Source: Alphaproteobacteria bacterium (GTDB lineage Bacteria; Pseudomonadota; Alphaproteobacteria; UBA6615). Taken from it: a stretch of 21,872 nucleotides of DNA. Shown here piece after piece: positions 15,526-21,872 of the stretch. Position 1 is the first letter of the stretch; every line of letters starts with the position of its first letter. A program made the position numbers and the translations under genes. The stretch lies in NCBI GenBank assembly GCA_013003285.1, contig JABDJY010000077.1, forward strand, positions 1 through 21,872, written 5' to 3'. The notes beneath the pieces are model-generated. The model was not told the origin of the DNA and made no database searches. It saw nothing but the letters and a program-made list of their open reading frames with translations.

Positions 15526-15553
15526 TCAACTCTGCAATGGAGCACACAGTCTC

Positions 15554-15982
15554 ATGTTGAAAATCGAACCGATCCATCCTGACCCCAGCCAGGCCGACAA
15601 GCTGCCCTATTCGCCGTCGATCCGCGTGCAAGGCGGCGCCGACATGCTGTTCATCTCGGGCTCCACCGCCCTGCCGCTGTATCACGCCCACCCCCATGTG
15701 CACGAAGAACATGTGCTGCCCGACGACATTCGCGAGCAGACGCGGCGCGCCATGGACGATATCAAATTGTCGCTCGATGCCTGCGGACTGACCTGGCGCA
15801 ACGTGGTCAAGGTCACCAAGTTCCTGACCGACATGCGCGAAGCCGACGCCATGCACGCGGTGATGGGCGAGTATTTTGGCGACTGGAAGCCGGCCTCGAC
15901 GATGGTCTGCGTCAATAATCTCAGCGCGCCCGGCTCGCGTGTCGAAATCGACATCATCGCGGTGGCATCCCCCGCCGATTAA
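15554..15982 (+). CDS. RidA-family (YjgF/YER057c) protein, non-archetypal
   Basis: The product is 142 residues. The ATG at 15554 is preceded by TGGAG at 15537-15541. The fold signature is clear (DMLFISGSTAL, DDIREQTRRAMDDIKLSLDACGL, RVEIDIIAV). Archetypal RidA hydrolyses reactive enamines and imines using an Arg (E. coli Arg105) that binds the substrate carboxylate. The aligned position here is Ser115 (KPASTMV), so imine-deaminase activity of that type is unlikely. The position aligned with E. coli Glu120 is retained as Glu131. Residues 44-53 read HAHPHVHEEH, with five His in ten positions, unusual for the family and possibly metal-binding or structural. In the operon it may act on the product of the cyclase-family enzyme, as Rid-family deaminases such as 2-aminomuconate deaminase do in aromatic catabolism. 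Confidence 0.88.
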   Translation: MLKIEPIHPDPSQADKLPYSPSIRVQGGADMLFISGSTALPLYHAHPHVHEEHVLPDDIREQTRRAMDDIKLSLDACGLTWRNVVKVTKFLTDMREADAMHAVMGEYFGDWKPASTMVCVNNLSAPGSRVEIDIIAVASPAD

Positions 15983-16017
15983 CGCGGCGGCTCTCTGAAC
16001 AATATCGGACTAAGTAC

Positions 16018-16857
16018 ATGGCCGTCTTCTTCAACGAAAGCACGATCGACGCCGAGGCGCAGGGCGACGGTGTGGCGATCAAACATCTGATCACGCCCGA
16101 GCGCGTCAATTCCGACAAGGTACGCACCGACCAGATCCGGCTGGACGCCGGGGCCGAGACCGATTTCAGCGTCGGTGCCGGCGATCTCGCCTGGGCCCAT
16201 GTGCTCGACGGCGCGGCGGTGCTGGTGACCGACGCGGGCGAGCAGCCCCTCAACCAAGATCATTTTCTGTTTCTGCCGCCGGGCCAGTCGGCGCGCCTCA
16301 AAAGCGAGGCCGGGGCATTGGTCTTCCGCGCCACCGTGCCCGACGCGGCGCGCTTCGATTCAGGCTGGGACGCAGCCGCCCTCGAGTGCCGCTGTATGGA
16401 CTGGACCAACGAGCCGGTGCTCAATTCTGAATTCGACGCGCGCAAACGCATCTACATGGTCACCCCCCAGCTTTCCGGCACCAAGGCGGTGAAGGGCGAG
16501 ATGATCCTCTATCCGCCGGGCACCCAGGCGGCCAATCACCACCATGAGGGCGCTGAGCATTTCCAGGTCATCCTGCGCGGCGCCGCCACGTTTTATCTGA
16601 ACGACGCGCCGCACAAAGTGAAGGCCGGCGATACGGTCTATATCTACGATAATGAGCGCCACTACTTCATCAACGACGGCGAGGAGGAACTGGCCTTCAT
16701 CGAATATTTCGTGCCCGGCGTGTACAAAACGGTGTGGGCCGAGAACGCCCCGATCTGCACCTGGAACCCGTCCGGCAAGGATATCAAAGGCGGCACCCCC
16801 AGCCGCGAAATCGCCGCCCACTCCTCAGCCGAAGCGCACAGCCGGACGGATCTTTAG
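16018..16857 (+). CDS. Two-domain cupin protein
   Basis: The product is 279 residues with tandem cupin domains. The C-terminal cupin (~155-235) has the metal site: G168 and H174, H176, E180 in PGTQAANHHHEGAEHF, plus H215 in ERHYFIN, matching the G(X)5HXH(X)3-4E ... H(X)3N pattern. The N-terminal cupin (~40-105, GDLAWAHVLDGAAVLV, DHFLFLPPG) lacks those His residues and is probably structural or non-metal. The architecture resembles ring-cleaving dioxygenases, isomerases and sugar or amino-acid catabolic cupins, but I cannot choose a reaction. It is the last gene of the cyclase-RidA-cupin operon. The start ATG at 16018 follows a weak CGGA ribosome site. The 40-residue tail is polar and probably disordered. 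Confidence 0.87.
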   Translation: MAVFFNESTIDAEAQGDGVAIKHLITPERVNSDKVRTDQIRLDAGAETDFSVGAGDLAWAHVLDGAAVLVTDAGEQPLNQDHFLFLPPGQSARLKSEAGALVFRATVPDAARFDSGWDAAALECRCMDWTNEPVLNSEFDARKRIYMVTPQLSGTKAVKGEMILYPPGTQAANHHHEGAEHFQVILRGAATFYLNDAPHKVKAGDTVYIYDNERHYFINDGEEELAFIEYFVPGVYKTVWAENAPICTWNPSGKDIKGGTPSREIAAHSSAEAHSRTDL

Positions 16858-16898
16858 GGGAGTTAAAGCGAGCGGGCGGCTTGTGGCGATCGTAGGGG

Positions 16899-16924
16899 GG
16901 CTGGTTGGCCCCGCCAAACCAGCC
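16899..16924. terminator. Hairpin between convergent cupin and DUF1348 genes
   Basis: GGCTGGTTGG (16899-16908) pairs with CCAAACCAGCC (16914-16924) with one bulged A, giving a 10-bp stem and a 5-nt loop. It lies 42 bp after the cupin stop and just before the convergent gene's stop. The U-tract is poor, so it is a probable, not certain, bidirectional terminator. Confidence 0.55.
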
Positions 16925-16931
16925 TAGTTCA

Positions 16932-17396
16932 TCATAATCCTAGATCACTGAGACCGGGATGGTCGTCGGGTCTGCGGCCCAGCGGCCAGTGGAACAATCG
17001 ATCTGCTTCGCCGATCGCTAAATCGTTGATGCTGGCGATGCGCCGCCGCATCAAGCCGTGTTCGTCGAATTCCCAGTTTTCGTTGCCGTAGGAGCGGAAC
17101 CAGTTATTGGCCCCGTCATGGCATTCATAGGCAAAGCGGACGGCGATGCGGTTACCGGAATAGGCCCACACTTCCTTGATGAGCCGGTAGTCGATCTCCC
17201 GCTCCCATTTGCGCGTTAAAAACGCTTCGATCTCCGCCCGGCCGTTCACGAACTCTGAGCGATTTCGCCATTGACTGTCTTCGGTATAGGCCAGCGCGAT
17301 TTTTTCCGGATTTCGGCTGTTCCAGGCGTCCTCAGCGGCGCGAACTTTGACGCGCGCTGTCTCCTCACTGAAGGGCGGTACCGGCGGGCGTTTCAT
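16932..17396 (-). CDS. DUF1348 protein (NTF2/SnoaL-like fold)
   Basis: The product is 154 residues, typical for DUF1348. Conserved segments run through the whole chain: RPPVPPFSEETARVKVRAAE at the N-terminus, then AYTEDSQWRNRSEFVNGR, FLTRKWEREIDYRLIKE, NRIAVRFAYE, WFRSYGNENWEFDEHGLM and RRRIASINDLAI. The family has an NTF2-like cone fold, which often forms a small ligand pocket, but the biochemical role is not established. The start ATG at 17396 is preceded by TGGGA. It is a single gene, convergent with the cupin operon and 116 bp downstream of the YeeZ-like gene on the same strand. A 6-bp hairpin (17448-17464) lies in that gap without a U-tract. Confidence 0.9.
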   Translation of the reverse strand: MKRPPVPPFSEETARVKVRAAEDAWNSRNPEKIALAYTEDSQWRNRSEFVNGRAEIEAFLTRKWEREIDYRLIKEVWAYSGNRIAVRFAYECHDGANNWFRSYGNENWEFDEHGLMRRRIASINDLAIGEADRLFHWPLGRRPDDHPGLSDLGL

Positions 17397-17512
17397 GATT
17401 TTGTTCCCATTTCGTCCTCGGCTCGGTTATTGGTGTCTCGATAGGTGCTGAGCCTAGAGCTCAGATTGCTTCATCTAAGTCTAAAAGCAGGAACTTCCAG
17501 CTGACCTGTTTA

Positions 17513-18394
17513 TTACGCGCCTGCCTGATGTAACGCTCGCAAGCCCGCCTGATAGTCCGGATAGGCCAGGGTCACCCCCAATTCGCGCTTGATACGCGCG
17601 TTCGAAACCCGCTTGTTTTCGGCGTAGAAGCTGCGCGCCATGTCGGACAGGTCGGCGTCCTCGAAGGGGATTTCCGGCGGCGGATCGAGCCCGAGCAGTT
17701 CGCAGGCGAACGCGATCACGTCCTGCGGCGGGGCGGCCTCGTCATCGCATAAATTATAGGCCGCACCGGGATTGGGCCGGGCCATGGACGCTTCGAGGAT
17801 GGTCGAAATATCGTCGAGATGGATGCGGCTGAAGATCTGGCCCGGTTTTACAATGCGCCGTGCCTGGCCACCCTTGACCGTCGCCAGGGCGTTGCGCCCC
17901 GGCCCGTAGATACCGGCCAGGCGGAACAGATGTACCGGCACCCCATGGTCGCGCCACAGCCCACACCAAGCACGCTCTGCCGCCACCCGGCGTTCGCCGC
18001 GGATTGTCGTCGGATGCAGGTCTGCGGTTTCGTCGACCGCCTGGCCGCCGCGGTCGCCATAGACCCCGGTGGTCGATAGATAGCCCACCCATGCCAGCGA
18101 TCCTGATAGGGCTGCCATATCGCCGCCATGCTGGTCGATCACGGCGTCTCCCGCGTCATCGGGCGGCACGGAGGAGAGAATATGGCTGACGCCGTCGAGC
18201 GCGGCGGCGGGGTCGGCCAGCGGCCGGTCCCGGTCGAAGGGCCAGGCCTGGATGCCCTGCGCGGCGAGGTTTTCGCAGGCCTCTTCGCTGCGGCTGGTGC
18301 CGCGGATCGACCAGCCCTTGGCCGCCAAGCGCCGCGACAGGTCCGTGGCGCAATAGCCTAGGCCGAAGCAGAAAAGAGTGGGCGTCTCGGACAT
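17513..18394 (-). CDS. Extended SDR, YeeZ-like NAD(P)-dependent epimerase/dehydratase family
   Basis: The product is 293 residues. The dinucleotide site FGLGYCATDLSRRLA (residues 10-24) uses the GxGYxA variant found in YeeZ-type atypical SDRs, and the following RGTSRS suggests NADP preference. YLSTTGVYGDRGG (105-117) carries the Ser/Thr and Tyr112, but the usual Lys four residues later is Gly116, so normal YxxxK catalysis is doubtful. IFSRIHLDDI (188-196), the downstream NLCDDEAAPPQDVIAFA and KRVSNARIKRELG blocks are normal for the family. The function of YeeZ-like proteins is not established. It diverges from the TPR gene across 124 bp, which must hold both promoters. No strong ribosome site is visible. 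Confidence 0.85.
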   Translation of the reverse strand: MSETPTLFCFGLGYCATDLSRRLAAKGWSIRGTSRSEEACENLAAQGIQAWPFDRDRPLADPAAALDGVSHILSSVPPDDAGDAVIDQHGGDMAALSGSLAWVGYLSTTGVYGDRGGQAVDETADLHPTTIRGERRVAAERAWCGLWRDHGVPVHLFRLAGIYGPGRNALATVKGGQARRIVKPGQIFSRIHLDDISTILEASMARPNPGAAYNLCDDEAAPPQDVIAFACELLGLDPPPEIPFEDADLSDMARSFYAENKRVSNARIKRELGVTLAYPDYQAGLRALHQAGA

Positions 18395-18518
18395 CGTGAT
18401 TTCAGCTCTGCTCGATAACCATTATGCTGTGCCGGTCTCGGGACTTTCACCGGTAACCGGGGCACTGTTACATGGGCTCTCCCATGGCGCAAAGCCAGGG
18501 CGCTGAACCAATGGGTCG

Positions 18519-19328
18519 ATGATGCGGCAACCGCCGACACAGTCTTTACGTCTAGTCAGCAAGCCACTGGTTATGGGTCTCGCGGCGGCGCTCTTCGCCG
18601 TGGTTTGGGGTGCGCCGGCGCACGCCCAGACCCGCTTTTCCGAAATGCCGGTGGCGCGGGCCTATCAGGGTTGCATGGCGCTGGCCCGTGCCAAGCCCTC
18701 GGAGGGTTTCGAGGCGGCCATCACCTGGCGCGACGAAGGCGGCGGTCCACCGGCCGAGCATTGTACGGCGATTGCCCTGGCGGGCCTGGGTCAGCTCGAC
18801 GAGGCGGCGCAACGGTTGGAGAAACTGGCGCAGAACATGACCGGTTTCGGCGCCAAGGAACGCGCCGCGGTGCTCGATCAGGCCGGTCAGGTCTGGCTGC
18901 GTCTGAACGAAGGCACCCGCGCCCACGCAGTCTTGACCGCGGCCCTCAAACTCGACGATAGCAACCCCACCTTGTGGATCCGCCGTGGCGAGGTCTTCGC
19001 GCGGGCCGGCGAGTTTTGGGACGCGATCGAGGATTTCAGCCAGGCGTTGGACCGTAACGCCAAGGCGCTGGATGCCCTGATTTTCCGCGCCGCCGCCTAT
19101 CGGTTGCTCGATGTTCCCGATCTCGCCACCGACGATTTAACCCGCGCCTTGACGCTCGATCCGGGCAACCCGGAGGCGTTGACCGAGCTGGGCATGGTGC
19201 GCAAAGCCACCGGCGACCGTGAAGGCGCTCGGCAGGCCTGGCTTGCCGCCATCAACGCCGCGCCAGGCTCACCCGCCGCCGACACCGCGCGCGCCGCGCT
19301 GCAAGCCATGGATGTTAAAACTCAGTAG
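18519..19328 (+). CDS. Secreted TPR-repeat protein
   Basis: The product is 269 residues beginning MMRQPPTQS (two adjacent ATG codons, 18519 and 18522). A Sec signal peptide is clear: basic n-region, hydrophobic PLVMGLAAALFAVVWG, and an AHA-Q cleavage site after residue 36. The mature periplasmic part contains one degenerate unit at ~79-104 and four TPR units at ~115-149, 150-182, 183-217 and 218-252, recognised by the W/L-G-Y/F and A-D-P spacing (ALDALIFRAAAY, TLDPGNPEALTELG). TPR arrays mediate protein-protein contacts. The partner is not identifiable here. It converges on the FzlA-like gene with 19 bp between stop codons. Confidence 0.85.
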   Translation: MMRQPPTQSLRLVSKPLVMGLAAALFAVVWGAPAHAQTRFSEMPVARAYQGCMALARAKPSEGFEAAITWRDEGGGPPAEHCTAIALAGLGQLDEAAQRLEKLAQNMTGFGAKERAAVLDQAGQVWLRLNEGTRAHAVLTAALKLDDSNPTLWIRRGEVFARAGEFWDAIEDFSQALDRNAKALDALIFRAAAYRLLDVPDLATDDLTRALTLDPGNPEALTELGMVRKATGDREGARQAWLAAINAAPGSPAADTARAALQAMDVKTQ

Positions 19329-19347
19329 TTGGCAGGGATAGCCGGCG

Positions 19348-20028
19348 CTAGAAGTCCAGATTGGCGTAATGGCGCGGCGGCGGTATGCCGGGGATATGGT
19401 CGGCCAATAGAGGCCGCACGCTGGGTCGCGATTTAAGCCGTGCGTACCAGGACTTTGCTTCCGGATAAGCCTCCCACGGCACGTCGTCGATATAGTCGAT
19501 GCAGGAGAGTTGCGCGGCGGCGGCGATGTCGGCCAGCGAGAATTTACTGCCGGCCAACCAATTATGGCGCGCCATCAGATATTCGATATAGGCCAGATGG
19601 GTGGCGATATTGGCGTGACCGGCGCGGATCGCCACGGAAGAGGGCGCGCCAAGGCCCAGGAAACGCTTGTTGATCTTTTCGTCGACCAAATTTTGCGTCA
19701 CCTCGTGATGAAATTTGCGGTCGAACCAGGCGACCAGCCGGCGAATTTCGGCGCGGGTAAAGGCATCGCCCTCGATCAGCGGCGGATCGGGATAGGCGTC
19801 TTCGAGATATTCACAAATGACGTTGGAACCGGCCAGCGCGACCGGCGCCTGTTCATCGGTGCCTTCCAGCAGGACCGGCACCTCGCCCGCCGGGTTCAGC
19901 GCCAGAAATTCTTCGCGGCGTTCCCATGATTTTTCGATCACCAGATCGAAGGTCAGTTTCTTTTCACTGAGCGCAATACGAACTTTTCGCGAGAAGGGGC
20001 AAAGCCAGAGATGGTGAAGCGTCCGCAT
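19348..20028 (-). CDS. fzlA: GST-fold protein, probable FzlA-type division factor
   Basis: The product is 226 residues with an N-terminal thioredoxin-like GST domain (LWLCPFSRKVRIALSEKKL, NPAGEVPVLLEG, SNVICEYLEDAYP) and a helical C-domain (NWLAGSKFSLADIAAAAQLS, WYARLKSRPSVRPLL). The tail LADHIPGIPPPRHYANLDF resembles my recollection of Caulobacter FzlA and alphaproteobacterial relatives. FzlA binds FtsZ filaments and links the Z-ring to septal wall synthesis rather than acting as a classical transferase. The FzlA assignment rests on this resemblance and on proximity to uppP. A glutathione transferase is the alternative. The start ATG at 20028 lacks a strong ribosome site, and it lies 45 bp after the esterase gene on the same strand. 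Confidence 0.6.
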   Translation of the reverse strand: MRTLHHLWLCPFSRKVRIALSEKKLTFDLVIEKSWERREEFLALNPAGEVPVLLEGTDEQAPVALAGSNVICEYLEDAYPDPPLIEGDAFTRAEIRRLVAWFDRKFHHEVTQNLVDEKINKRFLGLGAPSSVAIRAGHANIATHLAYIEYLMARHNWLAGSKFSLADIAAAAQLSCIDYIDDVPWEAYPEAKSWYARLKSRPSVRPLLADHIPGIPPPRHYANLDF

Positions 20029-20073
20029 AATAGGCCGATTCTAGACAGGGTGATCGAGTCAGATAAAGATGGA

Positions 20074-21051
20074 CTAGGGCGCGCCGAGGGTTTCGTTGAG
20101 AAAGTCGGCAATATCGCCGATGCACTCTTTACCCTGATCGATCACATTCGACTGCACGAAAAATGTGTGCATGACTCCGGGATAGACCTTCAGGCGATGG
20201 GGGTGGCCGGCGGCGCTCATGCGCTCGGCGAGGGTGAGTGAATCGTCGCGGATTGGGTCGAGTTCGGCCGCCGCGATGAAGGCCGGCGGCAGTCCGGCGA
20301 AATCGCCCTTGGCGGCGAAGGCGCGCGGATCGTTGCGGTCGGCGTCGGCCACATAGTCGCTATAGACTTGGCCCACATAGGCGCTCTGGAGGATGAAATC
20401 ACCACCGCCGAGTTCGCGCATGGAGGCCGTGTCCATCGCGTCGTCGACGACGCCATAAATCGACACCACGCCTTTGATCAGGTCGGAACCGCGGTCGCGC
20501 ATCTCGAAGGCCACGCCGAACGCCACACTGGCGCCCGCCGAGGCGCCGCCGATCACCATGGCGTCGCTGTTGAGGCCCAAATCGCGGCCGTTGCCGGCCA
20601 GCCATTCGACAATGGTGGCGACTTCGATCACCGGGTCGGGGAACATGTGCTCGGGCGCATGAACGTAATCGCAGCTGATCACCGCGCCGCCCCAACTTTG
20701 CGCCAATTCACGCATCTGGCGGTCGTTGGACAGCTGATTACCCAGTTTAAACCCACCGCCATGCAGATAGATAAACACAGGCATATTGGCGCCGTCGCTG
20801 GGATTGTAGAGGCGCAGAGGTACGTCACGGAATGGTCCGGGGGCGCTCAAATCCTGCTGCACCGCCAACGCCGGCCCACCTTCGTTCCAGATGACGCGCG
20901 CGGCGTCGGCTTGGGTGCGAATCTCGGCGATGGTCTCGCCGGGGCCGCCGACACTGGCCACGATCTCGGTGTTACGCGCCAGCGCCGCCGCCTGTTGTGG
21001 GTCGATCTTCGCCCGCCATTTTTCGGTCGTGGCGTCGTTTTCGTTTGTCAT
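20074..21051 (-). CDS. HSL-family alpha/beta hydrolase (esterase/lipase)
   Basis: The product is 325 residues of the hormone-sensitive-lipase type. HGGG at 97-100 forms the oxyanion hole. The nucleophile motif is GASAG (169-173, Ser171), where most relatives have GDSAG. Asp265 (ELDPIRDD) and His295 (PGVMHTF) complete the triad. No signal peptide is present, so it is cytoplasmic and probably acts on short-chain esters. The physiological substrate is unknown. The start ATG at 21051 has GGGAG 8 nt upstream. It precedes the FzlA-like gene by 45 bp and may be cotranscribed with it, and it diverges from uppP across 205 bp. Confidence 0.92.
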   Translation of the reverse strand: MTNENDATTEKWRAKIDPQQAAALARNTEIVASVGGPGETIAEIRTQADAARVIWNEGGPALAVQQDLSAPGPFRDVPLRLYNPSDGANMPVFIYLHGGGFKLGNQLSNDRQMRELAQSWGGAVISCDYVHAPEHMFPDPVIEVATIVEWLAGNGRDLGLNSDAMVIGGASAGASVAFGVAFEMRDRGSDLIKGVVSIYGVVDDAMDTASMRELGGGDFILQSAYVGQVYSDYVADADRNDPRAFAAKGDFAGLPPAFIAAAELDPIRDDSLTLAERMSAAGHPHRLKVYPGVMHTFFVQSNVIDQGKECIGDIADFLNETLGAP

Positions 21052-21256
21052 GGTTCCATCTCCCGAGGTGCTCGAACTTTTCTACCATGTCTTTTGCGAC
21101 GATCGGCCAGAAATTCATACGATGTCGATACTGTTGCTCGGACGGTGCACCGTAGCGGCGCATTGGGTCGAATCCTGGGCTGGTGATATAAGCGCCCCTG
21201 CGCAACGGATCGCGCGGTGCCGGATCACACCGCCTGGATAGCGGATATCGACGTCG

Positions 21257-21872
21257 ATGAGCCTCCTGGAAATCATCATACTTGCCGTCGTGCAGGGCAT
21301 CACCGAGTTTTTGCCGATCAGCTCGTCGGGCCATTTGCGCGTGGCGGCGGAAATTCTCGGCATCCCGGGCAGCACCCTGGCAATCGACGTGGCGGTTCAT
21401 GTGGGGACCCTGGGTGCCGTGCTGATTTACTTCTGGCGTGACATCGTGCGTATTTTGATCGGCCTCGCGCAATTCACCGTCGGCCGGCGCACCCATGGCG
21501 GGCTGCTCGGCGTGTATATCGTTATGGCGTCAATTCCGATTTTCGTCGTCGGGTTTTTCGGACGCGACCTGATCGACAGCAATTTACGCACCTTGGAGAT
21601 CATCGGCTGGACGTCGATTGTGTTCGCGGTTTTATTGTGGTGGGCCGACCGCACCGGCATGACCGTGTTGAATCTCGACCATCTGACACCGCGCAATGCC
21701 ATCATTATCGGTCTCGCCCAGGTGCTCGCCCTGATCCCCGGTACCAGCCGGGCCGGAGTTACCATCACGGCGGCGCGGTTGCTCGGCTATGAGCGGTCGG
21801 AGGCGGCGCGGTTTTCCATGCTGCTGTCGATACCTGCGGTCGCCGGGGCTGGTTTGTCGATCACTTTGAACC
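21257..21872 (+). CDS. uppP: Undecaprenyl-diphosphatase (BacA/UppP), 3' end outside window
   Basis: The frame opens with ATG at 21257 and is still open at the window edge (205 codons; the family is ~265-280). This integral membrane enzyme dephosphorylates undecaprenyl diphosphate to recycle the lipid carrier of peptidoglycan and LPS O-units. The first signature QGITEFLPISSSGHL (residues 13-27, with catalytic-region Glu17) and the second PGTSRAG (161-167, Arg165) are both present, along with HVGTL (48-52). Multiple hydrophobic helices are visible (for example EIIILAVVQG, YIVMASIPIFVVGFF, TSIVFAVLLWWA). Only a weak GGATA precedes the start. The 205-bp upstream gap should contain its promoter, but I see no clear -35/-10 pair. 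Confidence 0.97.
   Translation, partial: MSLLEIIILAVVQGITEFLPISSSGHLRVAAEILGIPGSTLAIDVAVHVGTLGAVLIYFWRDIVRILIGLAQFTVGRRTHGGLLGVYIVMASIPIFVVGFFGRDLIDSNLRTLEIIGWTSIVFAVLLWWADRTGMTVLNLDHLTPRNAIIIGLAQVLALIPGTSRAGVTITAARLLGYERSEAARFSMLLSIPAVAGAGLSITLN

Noticed and set aside
17448..17464. CTGAGC/GCTCAG 6-bp hairpin downstream of the YeeZ-like gene
   Set aside because: A terminator was considered, but the stem is short, there is no U-tract, and it may equally belong to the DUF1348 promoter region.
1..21872. CRISPR arrays, insertion sequences, rRNA genes, defence-system genes
   Set aside because: I looked for regularly spaced repeats, transposase motifs and rRNA-like stretches and saw none beyond the recombinase at the left edge.

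Overview
This window is a gene-dense stretch of about 60% GC that looks chromosomal and alphaproteobacterial, perhaps from the Rhodospirillales or a relative. The basis is a thrS, infC, rpmI-rplT-pheS-pheT translation block, a GST-fold protein resembling the alphaproteobacterial division factor FzlA, an ABHD10-like hydrolase and a DUF1348 protein. The taxonomic call is inferred from protein character only.

Layout. (1) 1-1175: the 3' part of a large serine recombinase whose reading frame runs straight through an antisense tRNA-Ser(GGA) at 860-949, which looks like the right end of an element integrated at the tRNA 3' end. (2) 1199-3431: a small two-helix membrane protein converging on lepA. 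(3) 3432-3734: the only gap above 300 bp. It is AT-rich and holds five DnaA-box-like 9-mers, four of them in two inverted pairs, making it a candidate replication origin or DnaA-controlled region. (4) 3735-11407, mostly minus strand: pheT, pheS, rplT, rpmI, then an SDR gene on the opposite strand, then infC (apparently using an AUC start) and thrS. The SDR gene splits the usual infC-rpmI junction. The rpmI operon therefore has its own promoter and a structured leader. (5) 11473-13651: GT9 and GT4 glycosyltransferases, probably for LPS or other surface glycans. (6) 13667-14464: an ABHD10-like hydrolase, divergent from the GT4 gene with only 15 bp between start codons. (7) 14611-16857: a compact plus-strand operon of a cyclase/formamidase-family hydrolase, a RidA-family protein and a two-domain cupin. 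The first two depart from their family signatures, and the cupin keeps a metal site only in its C-terminal half. This is the best candidate for an uncharacterised metabolic module. (8) 16932-21872: a DUF1348 protein, a YeeZ-like extended SDR, a secreted TPR protein, an FzlA-like GST, an HSL-type esterase and the 5' part of uppP (undecaprenyl-diphosphatase), cut by the window end.

Functionally most of the window is housekeeping (translation, envelope). Accessory character is confined to the recombinase end, the SDR insertion and the cyclase-RidA-cupin operon. No CRISPR array, insertion sequence or rRNA gene was seen.
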